Shown piece after piece: positions 1 through 7,833 of a stretch of 64,000 nt of DNA (the first letter of the stretch is position 1; each line of letters opens with the position of its first letter). The notes beneath the pieces are model-generated. The model ran no database searches. It was given only the letters and a program-made list of their open reading frames with translations, and was not told the origin of the DNA. The translations under genes and the position numbers were made by a program. The stretch spans positions 124,001 to 188,000 of the forward strand of contig NZ_JAHSTU010000008.1 in assembly GCF_019145495.1 (NCBI RefSeq), written 5' to 3'. The DNA is from Pseudomonas azerbaijanoccidentalis (GTDB lineage Bacteria; Pseudomonadota; Gammaproteobacteria; Pseudomonadales; Pseudomonadaceae).

Positions 1-1
1 A

Positions 2-517
2 GTTGCCTCGCCCTCGTCGCCCCCCGTGCTGATGGAGTTCACTTACCCAAGCGTGACAAGGAAAAAAGTTGCGCAAAGTATCGAACATGATACGCAGCGA
101 ATACTGGCCACCCTCGAATCCGAATGGCTGGCCGCGCAATCAGAAAGTCCATTTCACAGCAAACCCGCCATGATTGCGGATGCCAGTAACAGCGCCCGAA
201 CAATCGAAGGTGACGCTCCTTGCAGCGAAGTCTGGCAACTCGACGATCATCAAGGCGCTCTGGTTAAAGAAGGTATCGAGATAAACCTGACCGGACTGGA
301 AACTGCACTCGTCAGGAAAATGCTGAACCATGAAGAACGCGTCGTCAGTCGAGATGAGCTGATCCTCAGTATCGGCAGGGAACCGGAACAATACCGCGGT
401 CTGGAGATGTGCCTCAGTCGCCTGCAAGACAAATTCAAAAGTGCCAGCAATGGTGAACGCTTGTTTCGTGCGGTAAGAAACCGTGGCTACTGCCTGATCC
501 AGGAAGTGGTGTGCTGA
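2..517 (+). CDS. Receiver-less winged-helix transcriptional regulator (5' end may lie outside window)
   Basis: The C-terminal ~95 residues look like an OmpR/PhoB-type winged-helix DNA-binding domain: an LTGLETALVRKML helix, VVSRDELILSI, a recognition-helix region ending LSRLQDKF, and the wing FRAVRNRGYCLI. The N-terminal ~70 residues show no receiver aspartate pocket and no membrane segment. The frame is open to the left edge; the internal GTG (26) and ATG (32) lack a Shine-Dalgarno sequence, so the true start may be upstream. It lies just before the capsule locus, in the same direction as the wcaJ-type gene, so a role in controlling the locus is inferred. Its ligand and its targets are unknown. 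Confidence 0.7.
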   Translation, partial: VASPSSPPVLMEFTYPSVTRKKVAQSIEHDTQRILATLESEWLAAQSESPFHSKPAMIADASNSARTIEGDAPCSEVWQLDDHQGALVKEGIEINLTGLETALVRKMLNHEERVVSRDELILSIGREPEQYRGLEMCLSRLQDKFKSASNGERLFRAVRNRGYCLIQEVVC

Positions 518-899
518 ACGCCTGTCTCCGGTAAACAATGCAAACATCAACAGTGCGACAACAACAATAAAAAAGCACTTTGTTTGTATCCTCCCTTCGC
601 TAGAACCCTCCTGCCCCTCCCCTCCTACAATACCCAATACAACATCAAATATTCACCCCCTGCTGATCGACCATTTCTAACAACTCAACTGCTTGTATTT
701 TTTATAAGTTGGCACTTTGCCATCTTGTTAGAACTCGTCAGACAGCATCCCCGGCAATAACTTAGTCTATTGACTGACGACAGTTCCGCATATCGGCGTT
801 GTTACCTCAGGACACTCGCTCTAATAACAACAATAAGTCTATTAACAACTCGGATTTCAACTGTCGAAACCTGAATGGACGTCTTTTGGGGATATTCGT
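518..899. other. AT-rich control region upstream of wcaJ
   Basis: This 382-base gap has no convincing gene. It is clearly richer in A and T than the flanking genes. It contains a copy of the locus motif (CCGGCAATAACTTA, 751-764), AATAAC runs near 822-835, a short inverted repeat GTC-TATT-GAC (766-775), and a leader with a possible RsmA/E site just before wcaJ. A promoter for the wcaJ-type gene is expected here, but I could not assign -35/-10 boxes. Confidence 0.5.
874..892 (+). promoter_or_regulatory. Candidate RsmA/RsmE binding site and ribosome binding site of wcaJ
   Basis: AATGGACG (874-881) matches seven of eight positions of the RsmA/CsrA consensus CANGGAYG. A second GGA lies in the purine-rich Shine-Dalgarno stretch GGGGA (888-892), directly upstream of the ATG at 900. 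Paired GGA motifs around a ribosome binding site are typical of post-transcriptional repression by RsmA/E in pseudomonads. The leader folding was not tested. Confidence 0.4.
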
Positions 900-2294
900 A
901 TGGATCTTTCTCTTCGTATCAATCGAAACACCGGCCTCAAGGGACTGACCTTTTGGGGCCAATGGGCATTGGCACAGGGCTTTGTTGTTTCATTGCTGTT
1001 CATACTCGCTGAACGGCAAACGGGCTCGGTCGAGTTCTACTATCGAATGTGCGCAACGCTGGCGGTGCTGGCCTCGGTTCCGGCTTACACCTTCAGTGGT
1101 GTTTATCGAAAAAGAGACAACTATCTGACGGGTCTGGGACGCTTGTTCATGGGCTGGTCCATGACCATGGCTGCGCTGGCTTGCATCGCATTTATCTGCA
1201 AGGCCGATGCGTTGTTTTCCCGGGAAGTGATTCTTGGCTGGGCGGTGTACGGTTTCCTCGGTCAGGCACTCCTGTACGCGCCGCTGCACGCGTTCTCCAA
1301 GTTCTATCAGCGCTCTCGTAAAAGCGAGCATAAAACCCTGATCGTCGGCACTGGCGAACTGGCCCTGGGTTTGGCAAATAAGCTGAGTCATCTGGAAAAC
1401 CTGCCACTGGTGGGCCTGGTCAGTAACGGCAGCGTGCCCTCGCTTGAGCCAGGTGCGCCGCGCATCGTCGGTGCTCAGGAAGACCTGCTCGATCTGATCA
1501 AAACCCATGACATCCGTCGTCTGTACATCACCCTGCCCTTGTCGGAAGCGGCAAAAATCGAAGCCATGTACGTCGATTTGCTCGGTGCCAACGTTGACGT
1601 GGTGTGGGTGCCGGACTTGAACAGTCTGACGCTGCTCAATCACTCGGTGAAAGTCGTGGACGGCCTGCCGGCGATCTACTTGAACGAAAGTCCGCTGACC
1701 AGCCGCCCGACCGCGGCACTGAGCAAAAGCCTGGTGGAAAAAAGCGTGGCGCTGCTGGCCATTATCCTGCTGAGCCCGGTGTTGCTGGTCATTGCGTTGG
1801 CCGTGAAGCTCAATTCGCCTGGCCCGGTGTTCTTCAAGCAAGACCGCCATGGCTGGAACGGCAAGGTGATTCAGGTCTGGAAGTTCCGCTCGATGCGTGT
1901 GCACGATGATAAGGAGGTGAAACAGGCCAGCCGCAATGACTCTCGCATCACCGCAGTCGGTCGCTTTATCCGCCGCACTTCGCTCGATGAACTGCCGCAA
2001 TTGTTCAACGTGCTGCAAGGGCACATGGCACTGGTCGGCCCGCGACCTCACGCCATCGCGCACAACCACTACTACTCCGGGAAAATCCTCGCCTACATGG
2101 CACGTCACCGAATCAAACCGGGCATCACCGGCCTGGCGCAGATCAACGGCTGCCGCGGCGAGACTGACACCATCGACAAGATGCAGAAGCGTGTAGAGAT
2201 CGATCTGAAGTACATCAACAACTGGTCACTGTGGCTGGACCTGAAGATCTTGGTGAAGACACCGTTCACGTTGCTGTCGAAGGACATCTACTGA
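900..2294 (+). CDS. wcaJ: Undecaprenyl-phosphate glucose-1-phosphate transferase, WcaJ/PslA family
   Basis: This protein starts repeat-unit synthesis by moving a hexose-1-phosphate from UDP-sugar to undecaprenyl phosphate at the inner membrane. The 464 residues match the usual family length. Four hydrophobic segments lie in the first ~130 residues, then a Rossmann-like CoA-binding domain (TLIVGTGELALGLANKL, from about residue 148), a further membrane segment near 280, and the catalytic bacterial sugar transferase domain. Hallmarks in that domain are GPVFFKQDRHG (about 307), VWKFRSMR, RRTSLDELPQLFNVL and ALVGPRPH. UDP-glucose as substrate fits the linked galU and galE but is inferred. The gene stands alone on the plus strand and ends in its own intrinsic terminator. 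Confidence 0.93.
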   Translation: MDLSLRINRNTGLKGLTFWGQWALAQGFVVSLLFILAERQTGSVEFYYRMCATLAVLASVPAYTFSGVYRKRDNYLTGLGRLFMGWSMTMAALACIAFICKADALFSREVILGWAVYGFLGQALLYAPLHAFSKFYQRSRKSEHKTLIVGTGELALGLANKLSHLENLPLVGLVSNGSVPSLEPGAPRIVGAQEDLLDLIKTHDIRRLYITLPLSEAAKIEAMYVDLLGANVDVVWVPDLNSLTLLNHSVKVVDGLPAIYLNESPLTSRPTAALSKSLVEKSVALLAIILLSPVLLVIALAVKLNSPGPVFFKQDRHGWNGKVIQVWKFRSMRVHDDKEVKQASRNDSRITAVGRFIRRTSLDELPQLFNVLQGHMALVGPRPHAIAHNHYYSGKILAYMARHRIKPGITGLAQINGCRGETDTIDKMQKRVEIDLKYINNWSLWLDLKILVKTPFTLLSKDIY

Positions 2295-2325
2295 GGGTTT
2301 AGCGTTGCACGACGCAACACCGCAA

Positions 2326-2347
2326 GGGGACGCAAGTCCCCTTTTTT
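2326..2347 (+). terminator. Intrinsic terminator after wcaJ
   Basis: A perfect 6-bp GC-rich stem GGGGAC/GTCCCC (2326-2331 with 2336-2341), with a GCAA tetraloop, is followed by six T residues. It lies 32 bases past the wcaJ stop codon. Confidence 0.85.
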
Positions 2348-2400
2348 GTGGGCGCGATTTGGGGACGACGGAGTGCCAGACACAGGTGTATTGACTGGGC

Positions 2401-2637
2401 TGACGCCATCGCCAGCAGGCTGGCTCCCACAAGGGATTGGGTTGGGTTTGGTATTGGGTTCGATGCTGATCAGGGTGGGAGCCAGCCTGCTGGACCCCAT
2501 AAGGGATTTGGGTTGGGTTTGGTATTGGGTTCGATGCTGATCAGGGGTGGGAGCCAGCCTGCAGGCGATGGCGTCAGGTCAGCCGGCATTGAGGCTGGAT
2601 GTACTGACGCTAGCGCGAGCAAACTTGCTCCCAAGGT
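2401..2637. repeat. REP-type hairpins with a ~60-bp direct duplication
   Basis: The gap between wcaJ and yjbH (2295-2649) holds REP arms GCCAGCAGGCTGGCTCCCAC (2411-2430) and the opposite GTGGGAGCCAGCCTGC (twice, about 2475-2490 and 2547-2562). Between them is a duplicated unit (2431-2491 and 2501-2563) that differs by single-base insertions and shares GGTTGGGTTTGGTATTGGGT. A further degenerate hairpin (GCGAGCAAACTTGCTC) lies at about 2613-2628. No gene is seen in this gap. Confidence 0.8.
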
Positions 2638-2649
2638 ACGAGTCGGTCG

Positions 2650-4728
2650 TTATTCGGTGATCTTCTCGAAGTTGCGATAGAACATGTCGTCGTCGCGGCT
2701 GTCGGTCATCGAATGCAGCTGGAAGCTGCGATTCAGGCGTGCGCCGCCGTCTCGGGTCAATGGCGACCAGACGAGGTTGGCGCGGCGCATGGTCGACATG
2801 CTCATCAACTCGTCGAACGGGATGGACAGGTAGATGCCTTTGTCGAAACTACCTTCGCCATACTCGTTGCCGCTGGCGGTGGTGATCGTTGCCCAGGCGC
2901 CAAACCGCACACCGTTGGAAAACTCCCGCGAGATATCCAGCGTGCCGCCCCAGTCCCCAGCCAGGTAACGCCCGACGCTGACCGCCGCGAGCGTATCGAA
3001 CGGCAAGTCGGTGTAGCCGGTGATGTGGCCGGTGACGACCGAATAATCACGCAGGCCAAAACCCTGGTCGAATTCACGCTGACGGACGTAGTTCAGGTCC
3101 GCCCCCAACGACCAGCGCTGGCCAGTCGGACGGAATAGCACCTCGCCCCCAACCCCGGCGAACATCGACTCCAGATAGCCACCGTAAACCATGCCGTACA
3201 GGTCTTTGTCCAACTGCTCGGCGTGGCTGACCTGGAACAGCGGCATGGTCACTTCGGAGGTCGTCAGGTATTGACGCAAATCCGTTCGCACACGGGGCAA
3301 ACCGCTGGGTGCGTCATAGGTGAATTTGTCAAAGTTGTTCGCCAGGTTGGCGCTGAGCAAACCGTTCCACCAGGTGTTGCGGTTGAAGCGGTATTCGGCG
3401 TCCGCGTCGGCACTGAATTGATAGAGCAAGCCATCCGGGCCGCCGACGTTCTGCTTGAAGCCCAGCCCCACGCCGTAACTGAAAGGCTGTGGCGCTTCGG
3501 TGTAGAGAGTTTTTTCGTTGTGCGGCATCGCCGGATTGATCTCGGTGGTGCGGTGCAACGATTGCAATGGCTCCTCGTTGTTGATCACTTCACGGAAGGT
3601 TTGCCGCGGCACACTGGTCTCTTCCAGCGGCAGGTCGTAGCGCTTGTTGACCACGGTGAACCAGTCGATATCGTCGCTGACGCTGTTGTCCAGAATCCGG
3701 CTCGCACGGCCCACCGCTTTAGCCGAATGGAAATACCGCTGCTGTTCGCCATAGACAAACAACTCGGATCCGCGCTGACTGATGCGCTCGACTTTATAGC
3801 CGGCATTTTGTTGCAGGCGACGGGACACATCGGGCCAGTTGACCTCCTCCATATTCGTGCTTGGCGACTTCGCCGGCAGCGGTTCGGCCGGTGGGTCGAA
3901 GTTTTTTGCCGGTGCTTTGCGGCTGACGAAGTTGGTGTGGAAGGTGACGCCGAACATCGCGGTGTTGCCGCGCTCCCACGCCGCGCTGACGTCGATCGAG
4001 TCGGTCAGCTTGAACACCGCGCCGAGGTTGATCGGCGAGTCCTGTTTGATCTCGTTGTCCTTCGGTTCGTGCTTGTAATCGTTACCTTCGTATTCCAGTT
4101 TCAGGCTGAGCCGATCCCATGGCGTCTGGTAGCTCACGCCACCGAACAACGAAGGCTTGCCGCGAAAGTACGACCCGGCGTTGACGTCACCGGTACCTTC
4201 ACTCTCAGGTCGGGTCTTGAAGCGATCACCGAGCGCACCCAGCGGGTTATCGAAGTCGCCGCGATTGCCGATGTAGCCCCAGGCAATACCGGCGCTGAAA
4301 TCGAAATTGTCGTAGCGCTTGTTGGCGACCACAAATTCACTGGAGAACAAACCCGTACCGCCAATGTCTCGAAAGCCCAGCGCTACTTCGGGCGCCCAAT
4401 GGCTCTCTTCCCACAAACGGGCCTTGAGGTCGACCGCCTTGTCCTTATAGCTCTGGCTGCCACTCAGCGAGTCAGGGCCGTAAGGTCGGTTGGTAATGGC
4501 GGTATAGCGAAACGAGCCTTCCAGCCATTCAAACGGCTGAAGCGACACGCTATAACGGCTGTAAGGATCGGTGCGGTTGGCATTCACGCTTATCTCACCG
4601 GCCGGCGCCATCCGCGCCGTCGGGGTTTGCCACAGACCCGCGCCACCGAAATCATTTTGAGTAATGCGTGGCTCTGCATGGGCCAGGCCACACGGCAATA
4701 ACAATACGGCTGCAAAACGTAAATTCAA
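2650..4728 (-). CDS. yjbH: YjbH/GfcD-family outer-membrane exopolysaccharide protein
   Basis: This is a predicted outer-membrane beta-barrel-type protein of the YjbH/GfcD family, found in group-4-capsule and colanic-like loci. The 692 residues start with a signal peptide (MNLRFAAVLLLPCGLAHAEP) and the family-typical GGAGLWQTPTARM. They continue with many short amphipathic, glycine- and tyrosine-rich beta strands (for example RFGAWATITTASGNEYGEGS) and end with a charged tail (NFEKITE). The start is TTG in a TTGA overlap with the stop of gfcC, behind a GAGGTGG ribosome site, indicating tight coupling. A role in export or surface assembly follows from the operon with wza. The exact function in this family is not settled. 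Confidence 0.88.
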   Translation of the reverse strand: MNLRFAAVLLLPCGLAHAEPRITQNDFGGAGLWQTPTARMAPAGEISVNANRTDPYSRYSVSLQPFEWLEGSFRYTAITNRPYGPDSLSGSQSYKDKAVDLKARLWEESHWAPEVALGFRDIGGTGLFSSEFVVANKRYDNFDFSAGIAWGYIGNRGDFDNPLGALGDRFKTRPESEGTGDVNAGSYFRGKPSLFGGVSYQTPWDRLSLKLEYEGNDYKHEPKDNEIKQDSPINLGAVFKLTDSIDVSAAWERGNTAMFGVTFHTNFVSRKAPAKNFDPPAEPLPAKSPSTNMEEVNWPDVSRRLQQNAGYKVERISQRGSELFVYGEQQRYFHSAKAVGRASRILDNSVSDDIDWFTVVNKRYDLPLEETSVPRQTFREVINNEEPLQSLHRTTEINPAMPHNEKTLYTEAPQPFSYGVGLGFKQNVGGPDGLLYQFSADADAEYRFNRNTWWNGLLSANLANNFDKFTYDAPSGLPRVRTDLRQYLTTSEVTMPLFQVSHAEQLDKDLYGMVYGGYLESMFAGVGGEVLFRPTGQRWSLGADLNYVRQREFDQGFGLRDYSVVTGHITGYTDLPFDTLAAVSVGRYLAGDWGGTLDISREFSNGVRFGAWATITTASGNEYGEGSFDKGIYLSIPFDELMSMSTMRRANLVWSPLTRDGGARLNRSFQLHSMTDSRDDDMFYRNFEKITE

Positions 4729-5486
4729 CGAACCACCTCAGCCAGTTGCGTGGCAATAAATTCGGCCAACTGCTGATTCAGCTCAGGGACAGGCGGATCA
4801 AGATCATCATTTTTCACCGGTACCAGAATCTTGCTGCCGGCAACGGGAAAGTGCCCGCTCTCGCGATTCCAGTGCGCAATACCGACTCGCCGGACCCCAC
4901 CGTCAGGCTGAATCAGCCACAGGTAATCGGCCTCGGCATCGGCCAGCGGTGTGCAACCTTGCAGATACTCGCGAGCCTCCAGTAACGGCTGATATGGCAA
5001 GTGGCAGGTTTCAGCGACAGCACCGAGCACTTCGACTTCATCGACACGTTTCGGGTAAATCAGGCGGTCGCCATCGTCGAGACGAATGTTGCGCGCGAAG
5101 CCGACTTCCACCGCGACCGGATCGAGATTGGCGATCTGACGCCCGGTAACGGGCATCTGCCGTACTTGCTCAGACAAACGCAGTGCCAGCGCTGCACGGC
5201 TTGGTTTGTCGAAGAGCGAAGCCATGCGCTGCAAAACGTCCAGATCAAACAACACGCCCGCCTTGAGTCGCGCCTGCTTTTCCAGCAACGACTGACGCAA
5301 CAGGACACCCGCCAGCCAATACCCTTCGGCATTGGGCACGGCCACGTTGATGACATCGAGCAAGCGCCCGCCAGCCGGCAACTCGACCGGCCCGGGGTTG
5401 GCGACGTCACCGCTGACAGTGACAGCGGCCTGACTGAAGCTGGTGATCAACAGTAAACACGCCGATAGCGTTCCCAAGCGCTTCAC
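4725..5486 (-). CDS. gfcC: GfcC-like periplasmic capsule biosynthesis protein
   Basis: This is a GfcC/YjbG family protein, a soluble periplasmic factor of group 4 capsule export built from ubiquitin-like (SLBB-like) beta-grasp domains. From a GTG at 5486 it is 253 residues, beginning with a signal peptide (VKRLGTLSACLLLITSFSQA). VTVSGDVANPGPVELP at the mature N-terminus resembles an SLBB motif. The GTG forms a GTGA overlap with the stop of gfcB. The longer reading frame starting further upstream would bury the signal sequence and is rejected. It sits between gfcB and yjbH in the same order as E. coli yjbEFGH/gfcABCD. Confidence 0.85.
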   Translation of the reverse strand: MKRLGTLSACLLLITSFSQAAVTVSGDVANPGPVELPAGGRLLDVINVAVPNAEGYWLAGVLLRQSLLEKQARLKAGVLFDLDVLQRMASLFDKPSRAALALRLSEQVRQMPVTGRQIANLDPVAVEVGFARNIRLDDGDRLIYPKRVDEVEVLGAVAETCHLPYQPLLEAREYLQGCTPLADAEADYLWLIQPDGGVRRVGIAHWNRESGHFPVAGSKILVPVKNDDLDPPVPELNQQLAEFIATQLAEVVR

Positions 5487-6148
5487 GGGACATGCCTGCG
5501 GTTGGGGGTCAATTGCACGATCCTGACGCGCAACTGCGACGTCAGCTGTTGCTCGCTCTGCACAATGAAACCGTCGACGGGATCGACCCAATAACGATTG
5601 GTCGCCCGCAGGCCGATGGCCGGGGCATCAATCTGCTCATCGACACGCAGCACGCTGTATTCCTTGTTGAGAATGGTCAAGGTGTCCATGGATTTTCGGG
5701 AGAAGCGACTGTTAACGATCACCCCCACTTCCTGGCCCTTGTAGAGATCGATCCAGCGCCGGGAGGTGTAGCCATCGGCGACTTGATGAAGGCCTTGCTT
5801 GAACGGTGAGGTATCCGATAGACGCGTGCCGTCCAGGTCACCCTCCAGGCCCAGGCCGATGCTGCGCACGGCAAGGCCATCGCGCAGCAACAGCACTTGT
5901 TTGCCGGAAGCGACCCAGAACTGCAGGTCTTCACGCTCGCGCACCAGCGCCAACACCCCGGAGCCGGTCGGCGTGGTCAGTTTGATCTGCGGATAGTTGA
6001 CCTCGGCCACTTGGGCTGGAGTCACGTCCACCTCATCCGGTCCGATCACCGCCGATTTGAGGTTGTTCAACGAAGCGCTCATCAGCGGGTTGCAGCCACA
6101 CAACAACAGGGCCGCGCTCAGGCAGACGCCAACTTTCAACGTGTTCAC
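5483..6148 (-). CDS. gfcB: GfcB/YjbF-family lipoprotein
   Basis: This 221-residue protein belongs to the YjbF/GfcB outer-membrane lipoprotein family. The N-terminus has a hydrophobic signal ending in a lipobox (SAALLLCGCN, Cys about residue 19). The mature part is rich in beta strands, with the family feature FWVASGKQVLLLRDGLAVRSIG and the late VDPVDGFIVQSEQQLTSQL. The start is GTG, with AAGG nine bases upstream. The gene follows wza by 11 bases and overlaps gfcC by four. It is inferred to act with GfcC and YjbH in polymer secretion. No enzymatic motif is visible. Confidence 0.85.
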   Translation of the reverse strand: MNTLKVGVCLSAALLLCGCNPLMSASLNNLKSAVIGPDEVDVTPAQVAEVNYPQIKLTTPTGSGVLALVREREDLQFWVASGKQVLLLRDGLAVRSIGLGLEGDLDGTRLSDTSPFKQGLHQVADGYTSRRWIDLYKGQEVGVIVNSRFSRKSMDTLTILNKEYSVLRVDEQIDAPAIGLRATNRYWVDPVDGFIVQSEQQLTSQLRVRIVQLTPNRRHVP

Positions 6149-6159
6149 AGTCGGCGACC

Positions 6160-7275
6160 TTATTTGCTGTTGTTACTGTATTCGCTCCAGTTCTTCGCAG
6201 CGGAAGCACCCGTACCGACAATCGACGCCGATGGCACCAATTGGCTGATGAAGCGGTTCCAGCGAGTCACATTGGCAGGCCCGACATAGACAACGTCCTG
6301 GGGGCGCACTTCGAAGTGCGTGGCAAGCGCCATGGCGGTCGGCGATTCAGCGTTCAATTGGTAGATTTTCGCCGGCTCCACGTCCAGGTTTTCAACCCCG
6401 CGGATGACGTACACCGCGTTGCCGTTGGAAGTGGTCTGGCTCAAGCCGCCAACCGAGCCGAGGACATCGGACAGGTTCATGGTGGCGGTCTTGAAGCTCA
6501 ATGCGCGCGGCTGGTTGACCTCGCCCATGACGTAGATGCGCTTGTTGTCGTTGTATGGCAGATACAACTGATCGCCACCCTTGAGATAAACGCCCTGCAA
6601 CTCGGAATCCTGCTGGTTGAGCGAGTCGAGATTGAGCGGATACACCCGTCCGTTGCGCGTCAGCGTCAGGCCGGACAAGTCAGCGTTGTTGGTATCAATT
6701 CCAGCGGAACCGAGGGCCTCGACCACGCTCAGGGGATTGGTGGAAATCGCTTGCGGACCGCCCTTGGCCACGGCGCCGGTCACCACGACTTTCTGACTGG
6801 CGAAACGCAGCACCGCGACATCTACCTGCGGCTCGGCGATGAACGCCGACAGGCGTTGCTCGATGTCAGCGCGCAGTTGCTGGATCGTACGCCCGGCGGC
6901 CTGGACTTCCTTGATGTACGGGTAATACAGCGTGCCGTCGGAGCGCACCAGCCGGCCGTTGGCATCGATCTGTTGTTGCGCGCCGGACGGGGCTGTCAGC
7001 TCAGGGTGATCCCAGACCGTGATGTACAAGACATCGTTGTTACCGATGCGGTACTCGGCCGGAGTCGCCAACAGTTCCGCCGGCAGCGACTCACGCTTTT
7101 GCGTGGTGCGGGTGGTGGAAATCAGCTTGGGGGTAATCGGGATCAGCTCGACCCGGCTGCTTTCACTGGCCCCTTGGCGGGTGATATCACTGGTGCTCAG
7201 GTATTGGCCGGGGGAAAACATGCAACCTTGTAAAGCGAGACTTGCCAACATTAAAAGAGAAAAACTACGAGTCAT
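6160..7275 (-). CDS. wza: Outer-membrane polysaccharide export lipoprotein Wza
   Basis: Wza forms the octameric outer-membrane channel for capsule and colanic-like polymers and contacts the inner-membrane Wzc. The 371 residues start with a lipoprotein signal (LASLALQGC, Cys about 18). A poly-export domain follows (YRIGNNDVLYITVWDHPELT), then SLBB domains (VVVTGAVAKGGPQAIS; IYVMGEVNQPRALSF), and a C-terminal helix suited to the transmembrane barrel (VTRWNRFISQLVPSASIVGTG). Length and domain order match Wza. In many loci wza adjoins wzb-wzc; here it is grouped with gfcA-D while wzb-wzc sit 12 kb away on the same strand. Confidence 0.95.
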   Translation of the reverse strand: MTRSFSLLMLASLALQGCMFSPGQYLSTSDITRQGASESSRVELIPITPKLISTTRTTQKRESLPAELLATPAEYRIGNNDVLYITVWDHPELTAPSGAQQQIDANGRLVRSDGTLYYPYIKEVQAAGRTIQQLRADIEQRLSAFIAEPQVDVAVLRFASQKVVVTGAVAKGGPQAISTNPLSVVEALGSAGIDTNNADLSGLTLTRNGRVYPLNLDSLNQQDSELQGVYLKGGDQLYLPYNDNKRIYVMGEVNQPRALSFKTATMNLSDVLGSVGGLSQTTSNGNAVYVIRGVENLDVEPAKIYQLNAESPTAMALATHFEVRPQDVVYVGPANVTRWNRFISQLVPSASIVGTGASAAKNWSEYSNNSK

Positions 7276-7365
7276 AATGGCACTACGCTATTCAAGGGCG
7301 AATCTAAAAAAGAAGTCACCCGACTTGCGTCGGGCGACCCTGTACTGCACTAACAAAAACGTCTG

Positions 7366-7602
7366 TTAGTTATGCGTGCCGGTGGTGCCGGTGGTACCGG
7401 TCGTACCGGTGGTACCGCCGTTGGCACTGCCACCACTATTGGACGCCGCTATTGCACTGGCAACCATGGCAGTACTGGCTGCAGGGGCTTGAGAAGCCGC
7501 TACACTGCCACCAACATTGGTCACCGCAGTCAGCGGCGTTTCAGCTGCGGCAGCCCAGTTGCTCAACATCGTCAACAAGGCAATCGCCATCACTTTTTTC
7601 AT
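7366..7602 (-). CDS. gfcA: GfcA/YjbE-like small secreted Thr/Gly-rich protein
   Basis: This 78-residue protein has a signal peptide (MKKVMAIALLTMLSNWAAAA), a low-complexity Ala/Ser/Val/Thr stretch, and a C-terminal run of GTT triplets ending GTHN. Small Thr-rich secreted proteins of this kind (YjbE/GfcA) open yjbEFGH/gfcABCD operons, and this one lies first in the same order. An AAAGGAG ribosome site lies seven bases before the ATG. The tail is encoded by an imperfect 9-base tandem repeat, so its length may vary between strains. The molecular function of the family is unknown. Confidence 0.75.
   Translation of the reverse strand: MKKVMAIALLTMLSNWAAAAETPLTAVTNVGGSVAASQAPAASTAMVASAIAASNSGGSANGGTTGTTGTTGTTGTHN
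7373..7425. repeat. 9-bp tandem repeat inside gfcA
   Basis: About five imperfect copies of a GGTACCACC-like unit (minus strand) encode the Gly-Thr-Thr repeats at the C-terminus of the GfcA-like protein. The unit is a multiple of three, so slippage would change the length of the tail without shifting the frame. Confidence 0.75.
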
Positions 7603-7803
7603 ATCAACTCCTTTCTAACATTCGACCCGATTAAAACCGGATGTTCCGTTAGAGTTGGTAGAGTTCAAGTCGCGAAAAGTGCGAACAAGATCCGTCATTC
7701 ATTCACAGTCCTACCTGACTGATAAACGTCAAACGGCAGGTTTATATCTACGGATATGCAAAAGGCATTTCCAGTGTATTTTCCCGACGATATCTAACAA
7801 CCT

Positions 7804-7820
7804 GACTGGAAATAACATTA
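7804..7820 (+). promoter_or_regulatory. Locus motif copy upstream of gfcA
   Basis: GACTGGAAATAACATTA lies in the 231-base gap between galE and gfcA, upstream of the gfcA-wza block. It shares AAATAACATT with the copy at 20321-20340 and GACT-N-AAATAAC with the other copies in the locus. A binding function is inferred only from recurrence. Confidence 0.35.
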
Positions 7821-7833
7821 GGCCAAAACGACA

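Noticed and set aside
700..725. TTGGCACTTTGCC upstream of wcaJ as a sigma-54 promoter
   Set aside because: The GG element is present, but the -12 GC falls at the wrong spacing.
729..760. GAACTC as an AlgU (sigma-22) -35 element
   Set aside because: No TCNNA-type -10 is found 16-17 bases downstream.
766..775. GTC-TATT-GAC as a FleQ box
   Set aside because: Only the outer triplets match the 14-bp FleQ pattern; too weak to call.
990..2108. Long minus-strand frame opposite wcaJ
   Set aside because: His/Gln/Arg-rich translation typical of an antisense shadow in GC-rich DNA; wcaJ on the plus strand is unambiguous.
3223..4701. 492-codon plus-strand frame opposite yjbH
   Set aside because: No domain, no ribosome site, shadow composition; yjbH has a signal peptide and family motifs.
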